This document shows positions 31,301 to 40,532 of a stretch of 64,000 nt of DNA, one piece after another. Source of the DNA: Cryptosporidium bovis (lineage: Eukaryota; Apicomplexa; Conoidasida; Eucoccidiorida; Cryptosporidiidae); contig VHIT02000030.1 of the NCBI GenBank assembly GCA_009768925.2, positions 100,820 through 164,819 of the forward strand, read 5' to 3'. Both the position numbers and the translations under genes were made by a program. Under the pieces are notes generated by a model that saw nothing but the letters and a program-made list of their open reading frames with translations, ran no database searches and had not been told where the DNA came from. Position 1 is the stretch's first letter. Each line of letters begins with the position of its first letter.

Positions 31301-31778
31301 TATTGACATTAAATGATTTAAGTCTTAATTTACCTTTTTTTATTCTCACCTGTACATTGTCATTCAGAAAACTTTTTAATCCTTCCACATCCTCATTACA
31401 ATCATCCCGTCCCAACACTAATTGGTCTTTTTTAGACTTGTCTATTACTATATTATATGTTTCTGATCTATTTAACTCTGTTATTGTATTTTCACACTCA
31501 CCTATATCCTTTTCAGGATTGACATCATGAGACTTTCCCCTTTTTAATACATTTGAACAATAAGCATTATTTTCACCGTCACCTAAGTGCTCAATTTCAT
31601 CCTCATCAAATTCTAATCCAAAATATTTCTGAAGATCTTCGTAAAAACTTAGAACTTTTCCAGTTGGATTACCTGGTGTTTTTCTTCTACTTATGCACCC
31701 ATCGTAACTGAAATTTTTGCATTCGGAAGCTATGTTCTTGGTCCCACAAATGTCTACTTTTGAACCACTAGAACCCAT
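28371..31778 (-). CDS. Large protein of unknown function, N-myristoylation candidate
   Basis: 1135 residues, ATG start, uninterrupted, so certainly a gene. I do not recognise a domain. It starts MGSSGSK: Gly2, Ser6 and Lys7 fit the N-myristoyltransferase consensus, so the protein may be tethered to a membrane. The body is rich in Asn, Ser, Asp and Leu, without membrane spans. Residues 430-860 look like a long helical region with regular Leu/Ile spacing. The C-terminal 60 residues (from about RRILEEVDHSEVRQSL to the end, with SCPLILVRNYITP) form a more compact, conserved-looking unit. Helical-repeat scaffold proteins are a possibility. Isolated between TTC4 and the pseudokinase, all on the minus strand. 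Confidence 0.85.
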   Translation of the reverse strand: MGSSGSKVDICGTKNIASECKNFSYDGCISRRKTPGNPTGKVLSFYEDLQKYFGLEFDEDEIEHLGDGENNAYCSNVLKRGKSHDVNPEKDIGECENTITELNRSETYNIVIDKSKKDQLVLGRDDCNEDVEGLKSFLNDNVQVRIKKGKLRLKSFNVNINETEDKMIEKRLVDREDLIETVMRYICDSDRNSSLPLFPSSVYAGNITSNSWYTLKNILEEEFIFEVPDGVEVIPLMGYSFSIDGSDTRSSPSLHGLSLLECLRLSLGERKVVNFKILKPQIWFRKTDSGRSGLMLNNTVVVNKLKYGTTNTFDDCSVDYNEDKQDRYYCKDVIYCSTLSGSVSAIENENEVELWWSFDSYNNSDEKRNWKSSKSKVFGSVLKSAIRLPLSDSLDIGVSKIEHWLLDETTRDPYNWIPYIVPRKIIGDTTPISLYDSEDMLLDAKILWRCRYLIKSLGRYNTCLMAVANCKFIEEENANSSTNRADSSLYMKIYANQIIKKFLDNHITNYTVCFSELIEQLESWRVSHGITSEYCMEMISLFCLNGLITSECLLNYMNNKKKSLINYNKENELVSGKLFIYYICKTLLLRGISAKYLLRYQSSEFSIQHLKTRIQSMGNTVCEVINLRDSVSNVLSEFETGKFIERSSKTFITGLHFIDILLNCYDNRDYIHEQSEYNYDQIVISEMVMSAILFFAEVKRDITFSRLIGRKYIGSKKDANHFEIDNKEILWDRICSLKYLFELKDFGLNISDLNNSEIYIQKDSNNIEINTTSNLGFLRQRLYRVFESVQIKVHIMRVKLNIRFVNFLLQKAVDEAGEELHSLRKKFNRSSNLIGFGLNGCGKTGDTKTGVFSSCCDSENINSTHLYVNDPSLDVDIPKASNYGLNNVTGNNIVYSINYPKNGNEQSDVHYGKGDGKEVNDEERTFKNDNKSRPSSLSGALYSIAKKILNTNEAKFGIMNGMKLQCCNTDKTDFRNLLDLADANVGNVEPPSWSILDSADKNVLYNNIVYGPNYLFSQRGHDKREELILDWIKLRSWNFTESDLRWIDGCIYLGEGEYEVAILQLSPEMKIEDVARRILEEVDHSEVRQSLKNISFGESCPLILVRNYITPYGEILIPSPDISNLIGAVRSCKFK

Positions 31779-32230
31779 TTTACTACAACTTCTAACCCCA
31801 CACCAATCTGGTTCGCCTATAGTAGTTTCTTACCTTTACACCTTTCTTATTTATACTTTAAAAAATTGCTATTCTGCCAAGCTAAAAATCGCTAACTGAT
31901 TATAATTTCTATTTAAATATACTAATTATAATTTGTCCCTTTAACCACTACAAATCTAATTACACCCAATCACACAAAAAAATTCCTCTTCCCCCAGATG
32001 CTCCCGGTTCAAGCACGTTCAAGTGAAATTAAGAATTATGACTGTTGTTATACAGTCCAATTATTCTCCCTAGTTATCGTCTATTTTAAATAAAAACAAC
32101 AGCAATTACCTTATGTAAAAGGGAAAAGCAAACTAAATCAGAATTTCCACTATTTTACCGCCAAACGGTATATACATGTTTTCTCCTTTATAGGGGTGGT
32201 AAGCCCGCAGATGTGGGGTCTCCAAACAAT
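31779..32230. other. Intergenic region
   Basis: 452 bp upstream of the large unknown gene and downstream of the pseudokinase stop; nothing recognised. Confidence 0.55.
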
Positions 32231-34521
32231 TTACATGTAGCTGCACGTACTTTCTTTAGATTTAACCTCTGTTAGAACAACACCTTCTGACAATTTACAA
32301 TAATTCAATACCTCATCTTCTGGTTGTAATTCAGATTTTGTGGGGTCATCATCGGAACTTAGTGTGAATAGGTCTTTTAATTTCTCAAAAAATCCTTTCC
32401 CCATGAAAATTTCATAATCCTTATTAGTCAATAATTCCCTAAAGCGTGGACGTTTTACGGGGTCTAAAGTTAACATTTTGCCGATAAGTTCTACATATTC
32501 TTTAAGTTTGATAAAAGAGCAAAAAATAAATACATTAAAGCAGAAAAAAGCTGTTAGACTTACCAGCAGTCCATTCAGGTTCCGAAGACAACTTTAAAAG
32601 ACTGTCTTTGATAAAAGTTTTCATCCTTTTAATTTCTCTTTCATTAGGCTCGTGAATAAGTGAAATTGAAAGAAACGCCAAACCTAAACAAAATACGTCA
32701 TTTTTATGGTAGTCAACTTCTTTCTCAAAATCCTCAAAAGTTTTAAAATTGGGCTTTATAAGAGCATGCCTAAATTCTGGTGAGAGATTATTTGGAACAT
32801 TTGCATTATTCTTCATTATTTCCATGTACCATTTTTTAAGTCTAAGTGGAAGCATAAAATCACCTAAAAGCAAAACAAATCCTGTTGCACTTATATATAA
32901 ATTGGACAATTTAATATTTCCGTGAAATATTCCATAACTTTCTAAAAAAGCCAGGGATTTAATGATTAAAAGTAGATTATAATGTAGTAAGTTACATGTA
33001 TAATGATAGCGATATCTTTGACCTGAGATATTATTTATGAGTGAATGAGCATTTCCGTGTTCACAATATGGAGTTATTAATGCCAATGAATGCCTTATCT
33101 TATATTTTGGATGTGTATATTTTGCTTCCGTTGTGGCTATTAATGGAGCCAACCCAGATTCTTGAAAATCACCTCCACAGTATAATAATATATATCTCCA
33201 ATGTCCTCTCATTACTTTTTCGGCTTCTGTTGCATCTGATCTGAGTACTCTTGAATTTTCTAAGGATTTAGTTGCATAGAACCTTCTACCTGTATTTGAA
33301 ACTCCAATATCTCCGTATATCTAATACATTGTTAATAATCGATCATTTTAAACAATATGAATTATATATATTAAACCTACCATTTTTGCTACAAATCTCA
33401 TATCATCATTAGGTACCTGCGGAGGCTTATTAGTGTCTTCCTCTTTCATGAGTTTTTCCTTCTTTTTTGATTTTGCTTTATCGCTACTACCACCTCTATT
33501 TGAGTTTACTCCTGTATTTGAGTTACTTGAGTCAGGATTCCCCAAAGCAGAACTAATAGTCACACTGTTTTTTGGTGGTCTCAAACCTCTTGCTCTAAAA
33601 AATCTCGCCCTTGTTTCTTCCCATTGTTTTTGAATCCATTCGTTAAATTCTTGGTCTCTTTGTGTTTGTAGCTTTAACAAGTAAATCCAAGGCGCGTCTA
33701 AACGATGAAGATGAGGTGGAAGAGACTTTTGATCCCATCTGAAAAGCAATCTTGCTGATTTTAAATTTCTTAAACTCTCTCTAATAGAATTTTGTTTATT
33801 CTAAAATAACATTTTTTTAAATTAGTTAGCTTCTGACTTTTATCAAAGTGAATAAAATATAAATACAACAAATATCATAGTTTTTCTATTTTATAAATAA
33901 AAAAACCTTTCGTACTTTAATTTTTTCATATTTATTGTATTTATAGATTTATCCAATTTACCTCTAAATGTTGTTTAACAGTTTGAGCATTCTCCAAAAA
34001 AATATTTGGATCCTCCATATTGTTTGGATTGAAATTTTTAATATCAAATTCCTCCTCCTCCTCCCCCCCTTGTTTGTCTTCCTGTGATTTTAAAACCTCC
34101 TGTAAACACTCTTCTATTTGTCTGTTGCATACTTCCAGATCCTTTTCTGTTTCTTCCCTAAAAAAATAGAAAGTTAATGCTGTTTAATTCACACTACACA
34201 TGAAATCCGCCCTTAGTATTTGATCTTAAGTTATTCTTTTGATATTTATTAACTCGGAAAAAAAACATGTTTATATATAAATATAACTTACTAACGCAGT
34301 TCTTGTATTTACACCTTTACCTATTGATACAAGCGAAAAACATGTGTTGAAAAAATGACTTACAGTTCAGTATTTAACTTTTCAACAGATGAGTTGACGT
34401 CATTTTTGAGAATCCAAGACTCACTATAATAAGAGTTACCCTGCAATCTCTTTATTGGAACCCACCCAACATCCCACGTTATTTTTGTACCATATACGCC
34501 ATAATAAATCGAATCCTCCAT
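32231..34521 (-). CDS. Pseudokinase with long N-terminal region, 5 exons
   Basis: Exons (minus) 34521-34364, 34157-33962, 33800-33381, 33320-32564 and 32499-32231 join in frame to 599 residues. All four introns have GT..AG ends (206, 161, 60 and 64 bp). Residues 1-118 are polar with a Glu run. At 119-258 lies a basic helical stretch containing LLFRWDQKSLPPHLHRLD and RARGLRPPKN. The kinase-like domain runs from about 259: a degenerate Gly loop, a beta-3 lysine (Lys276 in FYATKSL), HGNIKLSN at 391-398 in place of HRDxKxxN, DFM at 412-414 in place of DFG, a recognisable NDVFCLGLAF helix, and DPVKRPRF near the end. The catalytic Asp of HRD is Asn, so phosphotransfer is unlikely; a scaffold or allosteric role is inferred. 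I cannot assign it to a named family. Confidence 0.85.
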
Positions 34522-34951
34522 TTTGACATGGGCTCCAAATCATATAATAGATAAAAACATTAAATGAACTTGAAAAAAAAAATCACAAAGATCTAATAAT
34601 TTTGTTCAACTCTGCTCTCTCATTGAGTTGCTTGAAATAATCTTTTTAAAAGCCAAACTATTAAGATTAAATGGTGTCACACATAAAAAAATTTAGTGGA
34701 CGGGATCATTTATTTTGTACAATTTTGTATTTATATGCAAATAATGTCACGTTTAGATTTCTTTTATTATTATTTTTACTCTTGATCATTTTAGTTAGAT
34801 AAATATAAATATCTGTGGCGCCTTTCGATTACCGCCAGTATAATATATAATAAAACAAGTATGACTAGAAAGAGTTGATTTTAGGTAGTATTAGAGATAT
34901 AAGAAACTGCATTAGAAGATTGCAAAATACATAAAAAGTGAGATTGTTTTT
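34522..34951. other. Divergent upstream region pseudokinase / DDT gene
   Basis: 430 bp, AT-rich, with one GGCGCC palindrome; no gene. Confidence 0.6.
34817..34822. promoter_or_regulatory. E2F-like GGCGCC palindrome
   Basis: Context CTGTGGCGCCTTT, 130 bp upstream of the DDT-protein ATG and about 300 bp upstream of the pseudokinase. Confidence 0.45.
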
Positions 34952-36940
34952 ATGTTGAGCATGGGCGAAAAACTTGTGGAATTTGAGTATCAAAGATTTA
35001 AGGACGGTCCGGATGTGCCAGTGGCAGAAAATCCACATTTCTTTGCGTTGATTAGATTTCTGGGTTTGATAAGTAACACAAGCATGGCAATAGAATGGAA
35101 CTTTGAAGATGTACAGACGACCTTTGAGAGTGTTGAGTTGACTGAATACTCGAGAAATTTACATCTTAAGTTGCTTGGTTTTTTAGGAAAGAGATTTCCA
35201 CCACATGTTACTTTGGAGAGGAACATTTCAAAATTTTTGGATGAGAGGCCTATTGATGTAGGCGAATTGTTTTGGGACCAGATTATTTCAACTAGTGACG
35301 GGCAAAATGAAATAGACAGTGAAGAGGAAGATAAGAAAACGGTTACAATAAATAATAGTCAGAGTGATAACAAAAATGATGATTTAAAAAATCAGGAAAA
35401 TGAAAGCAGGATTGATGGCATACAAGAGTCAAAAAGCAAGAGCAAGTCAGGTTCAAATAGGAACAAAAGTAAATGTAAGAACGACAATGAGGAGGTAAAG
35501 GAGAATCGGCTTTACAATCCATATAGAGATAAAGAGTATAGAGATGTAAAAAAACACGAAAGACTGAGAGCTATTAGAATAATAATAAACGTGTGTATCC
35601 AGGAAAGCAGGCAGCTGAGAAATATATTGCAGGGGATGGAAGGCTATTCACTTAAATGTAATAATGTGGTCCCAGGCGAGTGTTTTTTTGGCTCCTCACC
35701 TCCTTATATTGGCGACGATAAGCTTGGGCATCATTATTGGTATATAAATCTTCCAAATGATGACGTTATATTTAGACTTTATAGAGAATCATCTAAAACA
35801 GGTGAATTAACGCTTATTTCAGATAACTCAGATACTCTATGTAGTACTTACAAGACATTCTTAAATGACGATTCTTTACAGGAGGTTGGGTTAATACTAG
35901 AATCAAAGTACAATTCACTGGTTGTTGCAGAGAAAGCGAAATTGAGAAAAATAAGGCAAATGAGATCAATTAGAAATCAACTAGAGTCTTCTTGGGGTAA
36001 CTGTGCTCCTACAGATGAGATGCTTTCTGGAGGAAGAACAAAGAGAAAGGCCGCGATGAACGTTGACTATTATTCATATACTAGAAATGAAGGTATTACC
36101 GGGACAAGGAGATCTTCAAGGATTAATAAATACAATTATGACTCAGATTCTATTTCGGATTCTAATAATAACACAGTTAAAGACAGGAGTAATAGATTAG
36201 CAAATAGGAATGCTAAAAAACAACTAATTGAGGACATTGAGAAGGAGAAAGACAATTCGGATTCATTTGTAGACTTAAAAGATGATTTCGATGCAAGCAT
36301 TGACAAGGTTGGAGTGAGATTGAGTAACAGCGAAATAGATGGGTATAAGACAGTAGATAGACAATTGTCTGAATTGGAGCCTACAATTCCAAATAATACT
36401 AAAAAAGATTATTCATTTGATTCACTAAACAGCGTTCCAACTGTTCATGAAATGTCTGACAAGTCAGAAAATATCCCAGAAGCCAAAACTGCAGTTCTTG
36501 AAAATGAAAAAGAACTAGATAAAGCTTGCTCACCCGCTATTTTAACGAATACAGTAAATCCAAATTTTAATATAAATGTATCACAGATTCCAGCAATCCC
36601 ACAAATCCAAACAATTCAACAAATCTCAGGAACACAACAAAATCAAAATCCCGTTTTATCTGGGGCTCCTATAGTTTCGACAGTTATGCAAGCTAATTTG
36701 ATTGGTTTTCCCAATTCGTCTATCCGCACAATTACAGGTGTTTCTACAAATCCTATGGTTCTGCAACAAAATCTTAACACCGCTCCTCTCCAAGTAACTA
36801 ATCACCTGCAAAACGCCCAGGTTGATGGTTCTCATATTAAAAACACTCATTGTCCTTGGAAAAACTTAAATTTGGAATGTTCAAACAAAAGCATAAACAC
36901 CGGCTTCAATGGTAATGGCAATAACAACAATCATTCGTGA
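34952..36940 (+). CDS. DDT/WHIM-domain chromatin protein (RSF1/ISWI-partner-like)
   Basis: 662 residues, ATG start (a second ATG three codons on is equally possible). The first 110 residues read as a DDT-type helical bundle, with an ALIRFLGLISNTSM helix, then NFEDVQTTFESVEL and LHLKLLGFLGKRFPP. A charged Ser/Asn/Lys linker follows. At 185-320 comes a WHIM-like unit with helix ERLRAIRIIINVCI and the hallmark GDDKLGHHYWYINL, then FRLYRE. DDT-WHIM proteins dock onto ISWI-type remodelling ATPases and sense linker DNA. The C-terminal half is Asn/Ser/Gln-rich with QIPAIPQIQTIQQI-like runs and no PHD finger or bromodomain, so it is shorter than animal RSF1/BAZ proteins. Confidence 0.72.
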   Translation: MLSMGEKLVEFEYQRFKDGPDVPVAENPHFFALIRFLGLISNTSMAIEWNFEDVQTTFESVELTEYSRNLHLKLLGFLGKRFPPHVTLERNISKFLDERPIDVGELFWDQIISTSDGQNEIDSEEEDKKTVTINNSQSDNKNDDLKNQENESRIDGIQESKSKSKSGSNRNKSKCKNDNEEVKENRLYNPYRDKEYRDVKKHERLRAIRIIINVCIQESRQLRNILQGMEGYSLKCNNVVPGECFFGSSPPYIGDDKLGHHYWYINLPNDDVIFRLYRESSKTGELTLISDNSDTLCSTYKTFLNDDSLQEVGLILESKYNSLVVAEKAKLRKIRQMRSIRNQLESSWGNCAPTDEMLSGGRTKRKAAMNVDYYSYTRNEGITGTRRSSRINKYNYDSDSISDSNNNTVKDRSNRLANRNAKKQLIEDIEKEKDNSDSFVDLKDDFDASIDKVGVRLSNSEIDGYKTVDRQLSELEPTIPNNTKKDYSFDSLNSVPTVHEMSDKSENIPEAKTAVLENEKELDKACSPAILTNTVNPNFNINVSQIPAIPQIQTIQQISGTQQNQNPVLSGAPIVSTVMQANLIGFPNSSIRTITGVSTNPMVLQQNLNTAPLQVTNHLQNAQVDGSHIKNTHCPWKNLNLECSNKSINTGFNGNGNNNNHS

Positions 36941-37471
36941 AGAGGCGTTAATTTGGAGTTAACTCTTTCAACAGACAAAAACATGCTTTAGTTATATTCA
37001 AACAAAAAACTAAATGGTATAAAGTGTTATTTTTGACTAGAGTGTGACATTTTAGTTTATTACTTTAATTCGAGCATCATTTTAAATTTTATACATGCAT
37101 GCATACAAAATATATTATCTGTTTATGTTTATTCAAGAGTTAATATTTTTATATTTCTCGAGTAACGGCCACATGATTACCTCCCATTTTGTGTTTTCTA
37201 GTGATTTTGTCTTACTTTTAGCAGGTTTTTTCTCTAAACATTCATGTTTATTCAGTTTTAGTGGTTGGTCTTGTGTTTGTATTTATTCGACGCGGGGAAG
37301 AGCCGGCAGAAAGGGAGGGGGTGTGACGCTTCAATTAAGCTCGCCCAGAAATTGCAACTTTGCTAGGTATTTTGTGTTTATTTCTTTCAAAAAGGCTGAA
37401 AATCACATATAAGTTTGATATAAAATCAATATAGTATATATAAATGCACTTATTGTCGTTTTGGTTTATCT
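36941..37471. other. Intergenic region upstream of LAMTOR3-like gene
   Basis: 531 bp. It includes TGCATGCAT at 37096-37104 and a GC-rich patch at about 37289-37350 with AGGGAGGGGG, a G-box-like run about 150 bp before the next ATG. The plus frame at 37095-37412 crosses these elements and is not convincing as a gene. Confidence 0.5.
37096..37104. promoter_or_regulatory. TGCATGCAT, AP2-type site
   Basis: Perfect TGCATGCA plus T, about 370 bp upstream of the LAMTOR3-like ATG. Confidence 0.35.
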
Positions 37472-38339
37472 ATGACCTTGTTTCTAAGATCGTCTGACTC
37501 AATAGGCAGTAACCAAAGTTATTCATCCTCAAATTATGGTGAAAAAAAAGCAAAATTGCTAACATTTGTGGAGTTAACCTCAAAATTTAACCAAATCCTT
37601 TCGAAGTGAGTTTTATTCATTAATTCGAGTTTGTGTTCCATTTGCGAAATGTCAATTACGATGTTAATTTTATTCGTTAGAAACACCGGGATTAAAACTA
37701 TACATATTTCAGACAAGGACGGTGTTACAATTTTAAAAGGTAAGTTTCCAGCGTTTTTTTCTTTTTATTTGAATCTAAGAACTGTAATTTGTATCTCACA
37801 AAAATACAGTCTAAGAAAGTAATTGCTAATAATAAATCATTCAACACGTTTACATCTATTAACTTGCAATTTCAGTTAATAATACCGAGCTGGATCCCAA
37901 AGAATCGCTAATAAATTCCTCAACAACGACAATTTTCAGTAGTTTAGTTTCATCCTGCAATAAAATAGATACATTTGGTCAGGCTTCATTCGTAACAGTA
38001 AGTTAATACTAACCCACTCTACAGGTGTAAGAATGTGAATGAGAAAAAAGAAACTATAATAACTCTTCTGTTGTGATCACTCCCAAGTTTCGAACAAACA
38101 ACTACTCTGTTGTACAAGTGAACTACCACCCTCTTGTAATTCAAATGGTTTCAACCTTTGAATTCGAAGGTAAGAATATAATCAAAAACCGTGAGGTCAG
38201 CTCTCACTTTTCTCGGGTCTGCTAATTACAAACAACTATTATAGGCGAAGCTATAAACCTAATTCCAACTTTAAAACAGTTATTGGTTGGGGTGAGGCAA
38301 ATTGCTAAATCTGTCTTCAGTTCATATAACGAAAGTTAA
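37472..38339 (+). CDS. LAMTOR3/MP1-like roadblock-fold Ragulator subunit, 5 exons
   Basis: Exons 37472-37605, 37681-37739, 37876-37997, 38088-38169 and 38245-38339 join to 163 residues; every junction keeps frame with GT..AG introns of 75-136 bp. LAMTOR3 (MP1/MAPKSP1) is a roadblock-fold subunit of the Ragulator complex on late endosomes/lysosomes. After a 45-residue polar extension, the protein follows the LAMTOR3 order: helix 1 (FVELTSKFNQILSK), beta hairpin GIKTIHISDKDGVTILK, helix with LINSSTTTIFSSLVS, strands NNYSVVQVNYHPLVIQMVS, and a final helix IPTLKQLLVGVRQIAKSV. The GI..I.ISDKDGV and VVQ.N..PLV blocks are the strongest matches. Another roadblock/LC7 subunit is the alternative. The third acceptor (CCCAAG) was chosen because it is the only one that restores frame. 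Confidence 0.78.
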
Positions 38340-38659
38340 AGATATGAAAAAGAAATATATTGAAATAGGTAAACAAACAAGACGAAAACAGTGTTAAGTT
38401 TCACCTTCTTTATCAGGCTATAGTCAATATTCCGGTAAATTAGGCGAGATAACATTTTATTTTCGCGTATACGTATCTCAAGATCTATTGGAAAATGTAC
38501 ATGATAGGAAGGTTGAATTTCATCATTAATTTTAAGAAACTCCATGAGGCATTGGCACAGCAGACTTAAAGCGGAACGTAACAAAGGGGATGGAACCAAA
38601 ATAGTAGACTGAAAAACTGAAAAGACATATTTTTCTGAATTCTGTCAATTTATACTCAT
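38336..38659 (-). CDS. Possible small spliced gene, unknown
   Basis: A minus-strand frame of 86 codons at 38336-38599 starts without ATG. A 39-bp GT..AG intron (38655-38617) would join it in frame to an ATG at 38659. The predicted peptide has a helical start (LLRSALSLLCQCLMEFLK) and a strand-like middle (FPIDLEIRIRENKMLSRLIYRNIDY), more protein-like than chance frames here, but its stop overlaps the 3' end of the LAMTOR3-like gene and the intron is unusually short. I do not recognise a family. Treat as a hypothesis. Confidence 0.22.
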
Positions 38660-39263
38660 TTGTGCGTCGTCTTTGCGCACTTTAATTTCAAATGAGAAAT
38701 GCAATTCTCCCAACCTCTGTTTTGCCGTATCCACCTTATAGCTGTATTTTTTTCACGTATTGTTTTAGGTCATCGTCCATTAAATATGTCCACACTTTTG
38801 ATTCTTCTTTTATTTTTACGCTTTTTTATCAGAACCCTTCCTTACTCCGGTCTTTCTTTCCACCCGTAATTTTGTTTAGATATCCCAAAATAAAGAGGCA
38901 ATATAAATGGACCCCATAAAAAGCCCGCCATTACGTTGCCAGAATTTGGCAGGAGATATGCCAGGGATCACGAATGTATAAGAAATACTTTTGTGTGTGT
39001 ATGTGAGAACAAGTTGTGATTAAAAAATAATTGAATTATTTAGGCTATTTCAATAGCAAAAATAAGTTACATAATTTTTGTCAGGGTGTAATTATTTTTG
39101 AGGGAAGGTTTTTTTCATTAGAATAAGGACAAAGGTATTATTAAGTGTATGCGAACACAATATTGAAAGCATACTGTACTTTAGACACGTACAAAAAAGT
39201 ATACTACAGTGATAAAGAAGGGGAAAATAAGGTGTTAGCAAAAAGGGATAGGAGTTATTATAT
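38660..39263. other. Intergenic region
   Basis: About 600 bp before the CRAL-TRIO gene. A plus frame at 38692-38919 looks incidental. Confidence 0.5.
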
Positions 39264-40532
39264 ATGAGTTGGAAGATTGATAATGACGTAATGAGCAATT
39301 CCGAGTTGCTTAGAAATAAGTATTCGGACCAAATAAGTACTTATGGGTATGAGTATAGTATGGAGGGTATTATTGACGATTACTACCCAAACATTTCATT
39401 GGGTAAGTATGAGGCTCATAAAAATGCAGTAAATGAGACTAAAGGTATTTTAGACGGTCAAAATGGCAACACTAAGAGAAAGAAAACAGCATTTGAAGTT
39501 AAGCAATTAGCAAAAATGAGTGAGATACTATGTAGATCTTCATTTAGATTTAGTCCAATAAACGGTAAAGTAGACAAAGAACTTTCAAGATCAGGATGGA
39601 GTAGAGAGGATATTGCACTTTTTTGTTTAAGAAGTATGAATAATAATATAAAAAGAGCAATAAAATCGTATAAATCTTTTACGATGATGATGTGCAAATA
39701 CAATACCAGAAATGGTAATGAGATAGATATAAGGAATCCGACGATACTATCGCAGTTAAGAACAGGAAAAGTAGTGATATTAGATAAATTAGATTTGTAT
39801 GGTAGATTATTGATTATCATAAATCTTCATCACCATAATCCAAAACTTCAAACCGTGGACGATCTTATACTATTGTTTATATTTGTGATAGAGCTAATAA
39901 TGAGAGAGAATCCATACAATGGTGCTGCTGAGAAGAATGGGATAAGTATATTAATAAATGCATCGAAAGTGAGAGTAGTTGACTTTAGAATAGAATTTTG
40001 TCTTAGAATAGCGCAATTATTGACAAATAATTTTCCGATAAAACTTGGACAGATCTTAATATTTAAACCGAGAAGACTAATTAAATGTTCGATAAAATTG
40101 GTCTTGCTATCACATAAGAGTCTTAAAAAGAGATTTCAGATAATAAACAAAGTATTTGAACCGTTAAATTCAATTACCGATTTTGATGCACTTTCTCACT
40201 TTATAGATAGAGAGTGCATTCCGATAGAATTCGGTGGCAAGCATGACTTTGTTTCCGACAGATTTTGGGAAATTAAGTACCAGGGTCATATATTGGCTGA
40301 ATTACTACAAAAAAACGAGGACAATAATAATAATAATAATAATGTCGAGAAACCAAGAAATAATTCCAGATATCGTAGATATGTGAGAAGAAGCAAGAGA
40401 AATAAGAATGAAAACAATGATAATTATTGTTTAGACGATGAGAGGTCTGCTTTTAACAATTTTTATTTAGACAACGAGGAACTCAATGACAAACGATCGG
40501 ATATACCAGAAATTAAAATAACGATAAACTAA
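39264..40532 (+). CDS. CRAL-TRIO (SEC14-like) lipid-binding protein
   Basis: 422 residues, ATG start. The CRAL-TRIO fold binds phosphoinositides or other small lipids and moves or presents them between membranes. The domain spans about 165-335: GRLLIIINLHHHNP (the usual GRPV strand), then DDLILLFIFVIELI, a strand SILINASKVRVVDF in the position of Sec14's DLxG strand, NFPIKLGQILIFKPRRLIK (equivalent to YPxRLxxxxxxNxP), SLKKRFQIIN, and the closing IPIEFGG. A helical CRAL-TRIO-N-like section with SREDIALFCLRSM precedes it. The C-terminal 75 residues are low complexity with seven consecutive Asn encoded by an AAT microsatellite, and a basic RRYVRRSKRNK stretch. Confidence 0.85.
   Translation: MSWKIDNDVMSNSELLRNKYSDQISTYGYEYSMEGIIDDYYPNISLGKYEAHKNAVNETKGILDGQNGNTKRKKTAFEVKQLAKMSEILCRSSFRFSPINGKVDKELSRSGWSREDIALFCLRSMNNNIKRAIKSYKSFTMMMCKYNTRNGNEIDIRNPTILSQLRTGKVVILDKLDLYGRLLIIINLHHHNPKLQTVDDLILLFIFVIELIMRENPYNGAAEKNGISILINASKVRVVDFRIEFCLRIAQLLTNNFPIKLGQILIFKPRRLIKCSIKLVLLSHKSLKKRFQIINKVFEPLNSITDFDALSHFIDRECIPIEFGGKHDFVSDRFWEIKYQGHILAELLQKNEDNNNNNNNVEKPRNNSRYRRYVRRSKRNKNENNDNYCLDDERSAFNNFYLDNEELNDKRSDIPEIKITIN

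Noticed and set aside
37998-38087. Earlier acceptor ACAG at 38030-38033 for LAMTOR3-like exon 4
   Set aside because: It leads straight to a stop (GTG TAA); the CCCAAG acceptor at 38087 restores the conserved strand.
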